Assembly: GCA_023053575.1 (NCBI GenBank)
Contig: JAKZAP010000018.1
Coordinates: 21,872,641-21,936,640, forward strand
Direction of reading: 5' to 3'
DNA from: Branchinecta lynchi
Taxonomy: Eukaryota > Arthropoda > Branchiopoda > Anostraca > Branchinectidae
DNA length: 64,000 nucleotides
Shown here one piece after another: positions 35,023 through 42,037 of this stretch. Position numbers and translations under genes: made by a program. A model generated the notes under the pieces. That model was not told the DNA's origin and did no database searches. It saw only the letters and a program-made list of their open reading frames with translations. Positions within the stretch are counted from its first letter, which is position 1; the number at the start of each line of letters is the position of its first letter.

Positions 35023-36353
35023 GCTTTTCTTTCATAATATATAACACAGTAAACATTATATGGTACGGGTTGATTATCTTTCAACGTTAAACTTATTTCA
35101 ATATCAGCAGTTGTTCCATTATAAATATTTGACTCGTGTTTGGAAACATCGAAACAGAATAGTGGATATACTTCTTTAAATTCTTCTATACTAACAACAC
35201 TACCAGTATCAAATGCTAATTGTTTATAACCCAAATGTATGAACCTATTGTAAAGATTTGAGTATTTACATTTGTCATCGCTAAAATCACATTTAAGTGG
35301 TTCTTCGGGATATTTATCCCCATTAATTCTAAGTTCTATGTCTGTTAAATTCATATGATCAAACACCATATTATTCATTAATTGATTGTTATGCTTTTCA
35401 TTTTTCTGTAGCATCACAACTACTTTTGTTGGATTGTTTCTCTCAGATATAACTTTCCAAGTGTGTTCCTTATTTTGACTAACATCGCTTTTATAAGTAT
35501 TACATGCTTCCCACATCAGATTATGCTTTTTATCCTTAGCAAGACCCTTTTCTAATTCACTCATCATTTCGATACTAGGAGCTACAATAGGGATCTTCCA
35601 GGATAAATACTCGATTACTACTTTGAAATTAGTATTTCCATTTCTTATAATCATGTTGTTATCATCATTTCTTCTTAGAAATAATTTATGCGATGCACCT
35701 CTGAAGAATCGTTTGTTTCCTTTCAGAAATCCAAACAATTCTGATAATGGTAAATACATATTTACTAATTTACTGCTCTTTGTTCTGTTATATCTTTTTT
35801 CAAATCCTTTATTATAATTATTATTATTTCTCAAACTGACTGTTCCACCCCCTGCTGCAGCCCCTGCAGCCCCTGCTACTACTGGAGTTGCAGTAAACGA
35901 AGCAATAACAGGATTAATTTCTTTTCCTTGATTATAATCTTTATACCAGAAATGATTTCTTGCTGCACTTCTAGAATAATCATCAGAGTATTCAATCAAC
36001 TTTGTAACGGTAGTTGTAATACCAACATGATTAATTTTTTCAACCGATTCATCGTTTATTACATACTCAGCGGTACTGAATAAATTAAATCCATTATTCG
36101 TTAAAGTAGCAACATCGGTTGCAGCTATAGGAGTCCCATCTTGGTTTACTATTCTTACACTGACATCAAGATAACTTTCACTTGGATAAAACCAAGAATC
36201 TAATTTCTTTGTTACGAATTCAAACTCTGATTTATTAGATACATTCACATCTGTTTCTCGAATTTCTTTAAATTCATATTTAACCACTGTTTCATCCACA
36301 AGCGGTTCATCAAAAATGTTCCATTGCGGACTGATAACTTTATTTACTGCCAT
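34980..36353 (-). CDS. MCP: Major capsid protein (double jelly-roll hexon-like)
   Basis: 457 residues, the right size for Polinton/adintovirus major capsid proteins, which form hexon-like trimers of two jelly rolls. Characteristic segments are 'KKLDSWFYPSESYLDVSV' (about 49-66), 'TLTNNGFNLFSTAEYVIN' (about 83-100), a Gly/Ala-rich loop (about 159-170), then 'MYLPLSELFGFLKG' (about 199-212) and 'IEYLSWKIPIV' leading into the second roll. The start lies in a TATATAAATGG context. The stop lies inside the left TIR, so the last codons are duplicated, without the gene, at the right end. The frame is intact. The identification rests on overall pattern, not on a search. Confidence 0.85.
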   Translation of the reverse strand: MAVNKVISPQWNIFDEPLVDETVVKYEFKEIRETDVNVSNKSEFEFVTKKLDSWFYPSESYLDVSVRIVNQDGTPIAATDVATLTNNGFNLFSTAEYVINDESVEKINHVGITTTVTKLIEYSDDYSRSAARNHFWYKDYNQGKEINPVIASFTATPVVAGAAGAAAGGGTVSLRNNNNYNKGFEKRYNRTKSSKLVNMYLPLSELFGFLKGNKRFFRGASHKLFLRRNDDNNMIIRNGNTNFKVVIEYLSWKIPIVAPSIEMMSELEKGLAKDKKHNLMWEACNTYKSDVSQNKEHTWKVISERNNPTKVVVMLQKNEKHNNQLMNNMVFDHMNLTDIELRINGDKYPEEPLKCDFSDDKCKYSNLYNRFIHLGYKQLAFDTGSVVSIEEFKEVYPLFCFDVSKHESNIYNGTTADIEISLTLKDNQPVPYNVYCVIYYERKATLDIINKNMYVSS

Positions 36354-36383
36354 TTATATAAGAAAGAAATTATTAAATAAAAC

Positions 36384-36740
36384 TTATTTCAGAATCTTTA
36401 ATCCATTGCCAGTCATTAACGTTTTGATCAAGTCCTGACTTCTTTGGTTTAAAATCCTTTTATTTGTACCGATAAGATCCTTCATCGATTTTTTGTTTCC
36501 AATTACATCAATGAGTTCTTTCTTGTTTACATCGATCAGATCTTTCCCATATTCTATTGCTCTGTTTTTCAACAACTCAAATCTCGGTTTAATAATATTA
36601 TTATACATTGACATAGCCCCATCTTTTATTTGTTTTGCTGACGTTTGAAATAACTGGGAATTAACAATGTTTTTGAATACACTACCGATTCCACTTCCAT
36701 ACTGCTTTTTATAAAGTAATCGCTTGTTATTAATCAACAT
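36384..36740 (-). CDS. pVI-like minor virion protein with adenain-type sites at both ends
   Basis: 118 residues, basic and helical, with an N-terminal amphipathic/hydrophobic 'GIGSVFKNIVNSQLF' (about 17-31) like the membrane-active helix of adenoviral pVI. Two sequences fit the adenain consensus (M/I/L/N/Q)XGX|G: QYGS|G near residue 16 and MTGN|G near residue 113. Cleavage at both would release a mature protein and a short C-terminal peptide, as known for pVI, whose C-terminal peptide activates the protease. Start context is CTATAAATG. It lies between the penton-like and major capsid genes. Assignment as pVI-like is inference from layout and these sites. Confidence 0.6.
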   Translation of the reverse strand: MLINNKRLLYKKQYGSGIGSVFKNIVNSQLFQTSAKQIKDGAMSMYNNIIKPRFELLKNRAIEYGKDLIDVNKKELIDVIGNKKSMKDLIGTNKRILNQRSQDLIKTLMTGNGLKILK

Positions 36741-36772
36741 TTATAGGTAAATAATTTTATTTCACTAATCCT

Positions 36773-37495
36773 TTAAGCTTTTCTTAAATGCAGTACGTAT
36801 CCAACGTTATCACCATTCAAATCGATAGGTCTTCCCAACTGATCAGTAATTGTCATTCTCAAGGAGTAAATAAAGTCTTTTGTATTAATAGGAAGGTAGA
36901 TTAATTGTCTAGGATTCTCAACAATTTGACAACCCGGTTCTGTATTCGGAACAAATGTCCAAATGACATCTGATTTACTTTTGTTTACGATAGAACTGTT
37001 TACAAGAGAGCAGTGAATTTGAATTTTATCAACGCTTCTTGTTATATTCGGAAGCTTTGTACCTTCATTGATTTTCTTAGATATCTCACTATCCTTCTCA
37101 AATCCTAAAATCTGACACAAGTCACTATTAAATCTAAACACATATTTTTCTTGTAATAGTATGACAAATCTCATAGATGCTGGATTGGATGAAATTACAA
37201 TAGGACATTTGTCTTTTGGGGTATCAAAATACTGACACAAAAAATAATTCAAACAATCATCGTTATACATCCCATTAGGAATAGTTACATTCATCCATTC
37301 TGTTGCATTATTATCTTCATCTTTCCTGTATTGAAATGTATTATTTCCAAATTTATCACTTATATTATGCCACGAATACCACAAAGTACACTGATTCAAA
37401 CCTATTTCATAATCCCAATTACGATTCAATTCGATTGGTTGACTAAATGTTATATCAATGATACTTTCATTACCTTCAATGTTTAACAACACCAT
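36773..37495 (-). CDS. Minor capsid protein (penton-like single jelly roll)
   Basis: 240 residues. 'IDITFSQPIELNRNWDYEIGLNQCTLWYSWHNIS' region (about 13-46), 'VTIPNGMYNDDCLNYFL' (about 70-86) and the closing 'LGRPIDLNGDNVGYVLHL' (about 220-237) form the pattern seen in Polinton penton-like proteins. These fill the icosahedral vertices as pentamers of a single jelly roll. The frame is intact. The ATG falls 3 bp after the preceding stop, so that stop, AATAAA and the start lie within TAATAAATGG. It belongs to the morphogenesis cluster with the pVI-like and major capsid genes. Confidence 0.75.
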   Translation of the reverse strand: MVLLNIEGNESIIDITFSQPIELNRNWDYEIGLNQCTLWYSWHNISDKFGNNTFQYRKDEDNNATEWMNVTIPNGMYNDDCLNYFLCQYFDTPKDKCPIVISSNPASMRFVILLQEKYVFRFNSDLCQILGFEKDSEISKKINEGTKLPNITRSVDKIQIHCSLVNSSIVNKSKSDVIWTFVPNTEPGCQIVENPRQLIYLPINTKDFIYSLRMTITDQLGRPIDLNGDNVGYVLHLRKA

Positions 37496-37498
37496 TTA

Positions 37499-38329
37499 TT
37501 AGAAATAATTTTTATATATTGAATTGTAATTTCTCTTCGTAAGAAATTTATTTCGCATTAACGAATCCAAAATATCAATAGCTTCATTTCTCACCTCATC
37601 AGATGTATTTCCGTTTACTCTGCTACCTATCAAAGTGTATAATTTTGAAATCATTTCATCACAATTCATAAATATTCCAGTTCCTTGTTGTCTGATAAAG
37701 GGTATACTAGATTGAATTTTTTTTAATCTATCCTTATAGTCTTGTATAAATAAAATAATTTGATCATACTTATTCGAACTATAACTTTTACTTTTCAGAC
37801 CACCATAACTTTGACTTATAGATGTTAAATAATTCAGAGCCCCATCTATTTCGTTATGATTCTTAAGGTAATAATGAGGCATTTTAAAATAATTATCGGT
37901 ACCATTCCAGTCATCTTTATATTTTAAATTAATTTGATTTAATAATTCCACATCAATATTTAAGTTTAGATTTACGTCATATGGTTGTTCTAGATTGGGT
38001 TCTATCGCATGAGTGGGAGCTCGACTCGATTCCTCTGAAGTATTGTTCTGTAAAGCTGTTTTAAATGTATCACCTAATCTGATAAACCGTCTTCTTGAAT
38101 TATTATCACCTTCAAGTAGTTTATTAATTATCGTTTCAGCGTTCTCTTGTAATTTTTTGATGGTATCTTTAGTGTTTTCTTTTTGTGCTATAATAACTGG
38201 AGCGTTTAATTCTGAAGCATATTCCCGAAATCCTGCCTTCTCCATCTCATTTTGTTGAACCTTGCTTCTCTGAATTTCTCTGTTCTTCACTATATCCGAT
38301 AACATATCACTCAAGCGTCTTGAATCCAT
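37499..38329 (-). CDS. Polinton PX/PY-type protein, role unknown
   Basis: 276 residues. The N-terminal third is charged and probably coiled coil (heptad-like, about 1-90). The C-terminal part from about 165 holds 'IPFIRQQGTGIF', followed by helical 'LYTLIGSRVNGNTSDEVRNE' and a final helix ending in KNYF. A short Gly-rich turn followed by a helical 'leucine..gs..agn' module recurs in uncharacterised Polinton proteins placed near capsid genes, so a virion-assembly role is likely but unproven. QQGT|G fits the adenain consensus. Start context is TATATAAATGG. The frame is intact. Confidence 0.6.
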   Translation of the reverse strand: MDSRRLSDMLSDIVKNREIQRSKVQQNEMEKAGFREYASELNAPVIIAQKENTKDTIKKLQENAETIINKLLEGDNNSRRRFIRLGDTFKTALQNNTSEESSRAPTHAIEPNLEQPYDVNLNLNIDVELLNQINLKYKDDWNGTDNYFKMPHYYLKNHNEIDGALNYLTSISQSYGGLKSKSYSSNKYDQIILFIQDYKDRLKKIQSSIPFIRQQGTGIFMNCDEMISKLYTLIGSRVNGNTSDEVRNEAIDILDSLMRNKFLTKRNYNSIYKNYF

Positions 38330-38345
38330 TTATATACAAGTAATT

Positions 38346-39317
38346 TTATTTCATAATAAATTTTGAAAGTTCTTTTTCATAGAACCCTCCTTGAATTAAT
38401 TCCCCACTTTTGTCGGAAATTTCATAAGTAATGGGAATGGTAGGTCTGATGGTTGCTATCTGAAATACCTCATCCGTATAATTAGGTAAATATCCTTTAT
38501 CAAAAACACTTTTTTCTTTTTTAATTCTGACTAAATCCCCTACTTTGACGTTTCCTGTGATTTTGTAGTCATCTACTGGAGGAAACAGAGCACTAAAAAC
38601 CTTTTTCTGATTAACCTTTTTACTAGCATCAACTGGTTTCATTTGTATTGAACGGTGGTACGAGTTATTATAATTACTCACAAATAAAGGTAAAATATCA
38701 ATCCAATTAGTAGTGTTATTGTGAGTGAAATATTTCCATAACTTTTCTTTTAGCGTTCTGTTGAATCGTTCTACAATTTGCGCTTTCAATTCGCTTTCAG
38801 ATGCAAACCAGTGTATATCGTTATTTTTCAAAAAAGATTGAACATTTCTCATCACAAATTCTTTACCTTTATCAGTTTGTAGTTTCTTAGGAATTCTTTC
38901 TTTAAATATAACACTGAATGCTTTTATTATTTCAGCACCCGTTTTGTCTTTCAGAGGGATACACCAAGCATATTTACTAAAGCAATCAATAACAGTTAAA
39001 ATGTAATTTGTTTTATTATTTTCTTTTTTATATTTCTGCATGTCAACTAAATCAGCTTGCCATTGCTCATCAACATAGTGAACATACACTCGCCTCCTTT
39101 CAAAGTTATGATAGGAAGGTTTGTGTAACGTATACACATTCTCATTTTGCAACACATTTTTTATTTTATCCTTGGAAACCTTAACACCATTTTCTTTTAA
39201 TTTTCTGTAAATATCATCCACACCTGAATAATTAGAATAATACGTCTTTAAAATATCTGTTTCTGCGTTGAGGTTTTTTTTAAAAAGCGATTTTTCCTCG
39301 ATCCGCAAATAACACAA
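38346..39317 (-). CDS. Retrovirus-type integrase, open frame without its own ATG
   Basis: DDE integrase of the Polinton type, which inserts the element and creates the 6-bp duplication. Counting in this frame, the catalytic residues are D89 ('WQADLVDM'), D149 ('QTDKGKEF') and E183 ('IVERFNRTL'). An N-terminal helical region (about 20-70) precedes them, and an SH3/chromo-like C-terminal module starts near 'VKVGDLVRIKKEK'. There is no ATG before the core: the first in-frame Met lies inside the catalytic domain. The frame is the -1 frame of the zinc-ribbon ORF (39248-39415), with the phased slippery heptamer T TTA AAA at 39284-39278. It is most simply read as a frameshift extension of that ORF. 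Non-AUG initiation or a 1-bp deletion are alternatives. Confidence 0.85.
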   Translation of the reverse strand: MCYLRIEEKSLFKKNLNAETDILKTYYSNYSGVDDIYRKLKENGVKVSKDKIKNVLQNENVYTLHKPSYHNFERRRVYVHYVDEQWQADLVDMQKYKKENNKTNYILTVIDCFSKYAWCIPLKDKTGAEIIKAFSVIFKERIPKKLQTDKGKEFVMRNVQSFLKNNDIHWFASESELKAQIVERFNRTLKEKLWKYFTHNNTTNWIDILPLFVSNYNNSYHRSIQMKPVDASKKVNQKKVFSALFPPVDDYKITGNVKVGDLVRIKKEKSVFDKGYLPNYTDEVFQIATIRPTIPITYEISDKSGELIQGGFYEKELSKFIMK

Positions 39318-39415
39318 TTCCCTTTCAGCATTGGAACATTATTTTTTTGTGACACTGCCTTAAACATTGATTCAGTGTCAGTGCTCTTTTTACATTTCAT
39401 ACAATAAATCTCCAT
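39248..39415 (-). CDS. Zinc-ribbon ORF upstream of and overlapping the integrase
   Basis: 55 residues, too short for many ORF filters. The start is in the canonical TAATAAATGG context, 17 bp after the protease stop. The protein begins with YCMKCKK and has a second 'CVIC' pair about 28 residues later, followed by basic residues: a four-Cys zinc ribbon of a kind common in Polintons. It ends at 39248, but the integrase frame opens in -1 just before, over 'cgc ttt tta aaa aaa acc'. A zinc finger before the integrase core parallels the HHCC or ribbon domains of other integrases. It may work alone or as the N-terminal domain of a frameshift product. Confidence 0.7.
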   Translation of the reverse strand: MEIYCMKCKKSTDTESMFKAVSQKNNVPMLKGNCVICGSRKNRFLKKTSTQKQIF

Positions 39416-39432
39416 TTATTAGAAAACAATTT

Positions 39433-39777
39433 TTATAAACGAAAAGCTACCAACTTCATTTTCCGCTGGATGTAGGAAATGCAGTGAAAACCACAGTTTA
39501 ATTCATCTATATTTTGAACAGCAAGATTTTCATAAGCTATTTTTTTCTTTGAAGTTTTTAGATATTTAACTATTTCTTTTCCTGGAGGAATACCGAAAGA
39601 ATCGAAAAATTCGACATAGGGGGATTCAGGTAGATTACAATAGGCAACCCAATGTGTTCCAGGCATTCCACGTTTGTCATAGTTGATTACACCACATTCC
39701 GAATCGTTTATATGTTTGGGTAGCGTATCTAAAGCGAACACACCTCTAAACTGTGGTATACTCCCTAATGCATCCAT
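39433..39777 (-). CDS. Adenain-like cysteine protease (Ulp1/C5-like fold)
   Basis: In the ATG-based frame of 114 residues the catalytic set is H42 ('GTHWVAY'), D59 ('FFDSFG'), Q88 and C95 ('LNCGFHC'). The H-to-acid spacing of 17 and Q-to-C spacing of 7 equal those of adenoviral protease, which matures virion proteins at GG or GX|G sites. Conserved-looking sequence ('GPLTNFDI') continues upstream of this ATG in the same frame, back to a stop near 39847. So the true protein is longer and the ATG at 39777 is probably not the start; it also lacks the TAAATG context of other genes. The frame is -1 relative to the pX-like gene, with A AAA AAC at 39840-39834. Confidence 0.85.
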   Translation of the reverse strand: MDALGSIPQFRGVFALDTLPKHINDSECGVINYDKRGMPGTHWVAYCNLPESPYVEFFDSFGIPPGKEIVKYLKTSKKKIAYENLAVQNIDELNCGFHCISYIQRKMKLVAFRL

Positions 39778-39800
39778 AATATCAAAATTGGTTAGAGGTC

Positions 39801-40370
39801 CTACTTTACTTTTGCTTCTTTTTTGATGCCCCCGTTTTTTGACTTCCTAGGCCTTCCACGTACCCCATTACCCACAACTTTTTGTGTTCCAGGAAGTGTT
39901 AGCGCTCCACCTGTGTTGACATCATCGGTTTTTTCCTTCTTAGGTCTACCACGTACACCATTACCGGTAACTTTTTGTGTTCCAGGAAGTTTTAGCGCAC
40001 CACCTGTGTTGGTCATTTTATCCATAATTTTCTTACCAGCGAATGTACCCAAAGCAGCAGCACCACTTGTTAAAGCTGCCTTACCAAGGGTAATTGCTAG
40101 CGGTATTAAAAATGGAAGTAATCCACCCTTTTGAATCGCTTCTCTCATCTGCTTGTATGATACATCTATGTCACAACCCTTATTATTCATTTTACAGGTT
40201 TCAATTTTATCAATTTGTCGTTTACTTAAAAGTAACTTAACTGGTTCTCGTTCATTTTGTCTACTATGACTAACACGTATCTGACATTTTTGTTTAGCAT
40301 CAAAGCATTTCTTCAGCTTTCCTTTCTGAAGCTTTGACAAATAAACTGTATACTCCATTGTTTCAACCAT
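39801..40370 (-). CDS. pX-like core/minor protein with two AT-hooks
   Basis: 189 residues. The first 80 or so are basic with two similar helical blocks ending in Lys-rich 'SKRQIDKIETCK' and 'SYKQMREAIQKGG'. A hydrophobic stretch (about 81-115) starts GGLLPFLIPL, like the small adenoviral core protein pX. The tail has two copies of a roughly 30-residue unit, each with NTGGAL, LPGTQKV, GNGV and RGRP(K/R)K; RGRP is the AT-hook core that binds AT-rich minor grooves. QKGG|L and both NTGG|A sites fit the adenain XGG|X consensus. Start context is CCCTAATAAATGG. The final codons overlap the protease frame, with a phased slippery heptamer at 39840-39834. Genome packaging and condensation is the likely role. 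Confidence 0.65.
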   Translation of the reverse strand: MVETMEYTVYLSKLQKGKLKKCFDAKQKCQIRVSHSRQNEREPVKLLLSKRQIDKIETCKMNNKGCDIDVSYKQMREAIQKGGLLPFLIPLAITLGKAALTSGAAALGTFAGKKIMDKMTNTGGALKLPGTQKVTGNGVRGRPKKEKTDDVNTGGALTLPGTQKVVGNGVRGRPRKSKNGGIKKEAKVK

Positions 40371-40400
40371 TTATTAGGGAATTAATTTATCATATAAATT

Positions 40401-41135
40401 TTATTTCTTTAGTTTAGTTTTCATGAAGTCTTCTGTTTTCTTAACAAAATCTTGATCAACAGGTTTTTGCTCTAAAAGCCTTTTTAAAATGTTTACGACT
40501 GCTCTTTCAATACCATTGATATGCAGATTTTGGTCCAAATCATTTGAACCAATAAAACTGCTAATTTTTTGTTGGTTTTCGAGCTTTTTCTCAATACTTT
40601 TCCTAAGGTCAAGAAGCTTTTTGTCAATACTTTTGCTAAGGTCGCCAATCTTCGTTTCAATACTTATGCTAAGGGCTTGTTGGTTTTCGAGCTTTTTGTC
40701 AAAATCTAAAAGATACGTAGTTAACGTTCCTAAATTAACAGCATCATGTTTGTTTCTAGGATCTTGAACATTTGTGATAACTTTATTCCCAGCATCAAGT
40801 TCTTTATCAGTAACCTGAATTGTTGGTTTTACAAATAATCCTTTATCTTTGATCCTTACCATTGCATTGTCAGGAGAATCATCTACCAAGGTTAATCTGT
40901 TAATATCTTCGCTAAAATATTGATTGGCTTGCACTTGTTCTGCAGTTATTTGTTCTTTAAACTGATTCAAAATAATAGTCATCAACCTTAAGCTAATCGC
41001 ATCCTGATCTGCTTTGGCATCACCTAAATTAACAATTCGCCTATCCTGTAGGTTAATGTTACCGTTTTCGTCAGTAACTACCTTTACATTCGATTCGTTA
41101 CTAACCTTTTTTCCGACACTACCAAATTTATTCAT
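40401..41135 (-). CDS. Fibre- or spike-like protein (repeats plus coiled coil)
   Basis: 244 residues. Two related segments, 'RRIVNLGDAKADQDAISL' (about 32-49) and 'NKVITNVQDPRNKHDAVNL' (about 117-135), follow the pattern K-I-T-N-(L/V)-xDP-xxx-DAVN known from trimeric phage and virus tail-fibre shafts. A long heptad-rich stretch follows (about 145-200), with duplicated 'KKLENQQ' units and a run of SIDKKLLDLRKSIEKK type. A trimeric attachment protein or scaffold is therefore plausible; function is inference. Start context is TATAATAAATG. It lies between the ATPase and the pX-like gene. The frame is intact. Confidence 0.5.
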   Translation of the reverse strand: MNKFGSVGKKVSNESNVKVVTDENGNINLQDRRIVNLGDAKADQDAISLRLMTIILNQFKEQITAEQVQANQYFSEDINRLTLVDDSPDNAMVRIKDKGLFVKPTIQVTDKELDAGNKVITNVQDPRNKHDAVNLGTLTTYLLDFDKKLENQQALSISIETKIGDLSKSIDKKLLDLRKSIEKKLENQQKISSFIGSNDLDQNLHINGIERAVVNILKRLLEQKPVDQDFVKKTEDFMKTKLKK

Positions 41136-41151
41136 TTATTATAGAAATAAA

Positions 41152-41829
41152 TTATCCGGTAAATTTTTCAAAGTTTTTCCTGTACTTAAGGGTTTTATCT
41201 TTTATTTTTAAATCTATGAAGAAAAAACCGTAGCCCTTGGTTGCAGTCTCGAATTGTTTGAGAAATTTTTCATCGTCTATACTGGATACATGGCTTTGTC
41301 TTATTAATTTTACTTCTTTTGGATTAGAACACTGAAAGAATGCAAAATAATTGCACTGGAGTCTTACCACCTTTGGCGTTTTATGATAGCTTTGAGACAA
41401 GTAAATAATTGAGGCATTTTTCTTTCTTCCTCTTATGAATAAATCTTCTATTTTCTTCTGGTCTTTTTCAGTGACAAAATCGTCAAAGATAATCAAGTTT
41501 TGGTACTCAGGGTCTAAGTCGTCCACATCGACAATATCATCAAGATTGTTACTTACTGTTAAGACTTTCGATTTGCATTGTGACTCCAAAGTGGTTAAAT
41601 TGGTTATAAGGTCTTGATATTTATCTTCTTCAAGATCTTTAGCATACAAGTATATTCGGTTGAAACAAAGATATTCATAAATTAAATTCAAAAGAAGGTT
41701 AGTTTTCCCTGTTCCAGAACTTCCACAAATTAATAATCTAAATGGCCACTGAGGTGCAAGGTCGTGCTTATTCTGATAAGTGTTCTTTTCACTAAAGTCA
41801 TAGACTTTGATTGGAGCCTTTTCATTCAT
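41152..41829 (-). CDS. FtsK/HerA-type genome-packaging ATPase (A32-like)
   Basis: 225 residues, the usual size for Polinton packaging ATPases, which pump DNA into the capsid. Walker A is GSSGTGKT at about 36-43 and Walker B is LIIFDDF at about 111-117. A downstream 'ASIIYLSQSYHKTPKVVR' (about 139-156) corresponds to the sensor/arginine region of the family. The frame is intact. Start context is CTAAATAAATG. Upstream lies a 21-bp tandem repeat array separating it from the polymerase stop. Together with capsid, penton and protease genes it makes the element look capable of forming virions. Confidence 0.9.
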   Translation of the reverse strand: MNEKAPIKVYDFSEKNTYQNKHDLAPQWPFRLLICGSSGTGKTNLLLNLIYEYLCFNRIYLYAKDLEEDKYQDLITNLTTLESQCKSKVLTVSNNLDDIVDVDDLDPEYQNLIIFDDFVTEKDQKKIEDLFIRGRKKNASIIYLSQSYHKTPKVVRLQCNYFAFFQCSNPKEVKLIRQSHVSSIDDEKFLKQFETATKGYGFFFIDLKIKDKTLKYRKNFEKFTG

Positions 41830-41874
41830 TTATTTAGGAAGAATTTTTCATTATAAGATTTACTTGAGTATTTT

Positions 41875-42036
41875 AAGTATATACTTGATTTTTTGAAGTA
41901 GGTACTTGAATTTTTTAAGTAGGTACTTGAATTTTTTAAGTAGGTACTTGAAGTTTTTAAGTAGGTACTTGAAGTTTTGAAGTAGGTACTTGAAGTTTTG
42001 AAGTAGGTACTTGAATTTTTTAAGTAGGTACTTGAA
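41875..42036. repeat. 21-bp tandem repeat between ATPase and polymerase genes
   Basis: About seven units of 'aagtaggtacttgaattttt' with small changes (aat to aag, final t to g). Each unit carries a near-palindrome, aagtaggtactt, once per two helical turns. It fills the longest internal gap between minus-strand genes, so it may be an upstream control region of the ATPase gene or a spacer. Confidence 0.8.
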
Positions 42037-42037
42037 T

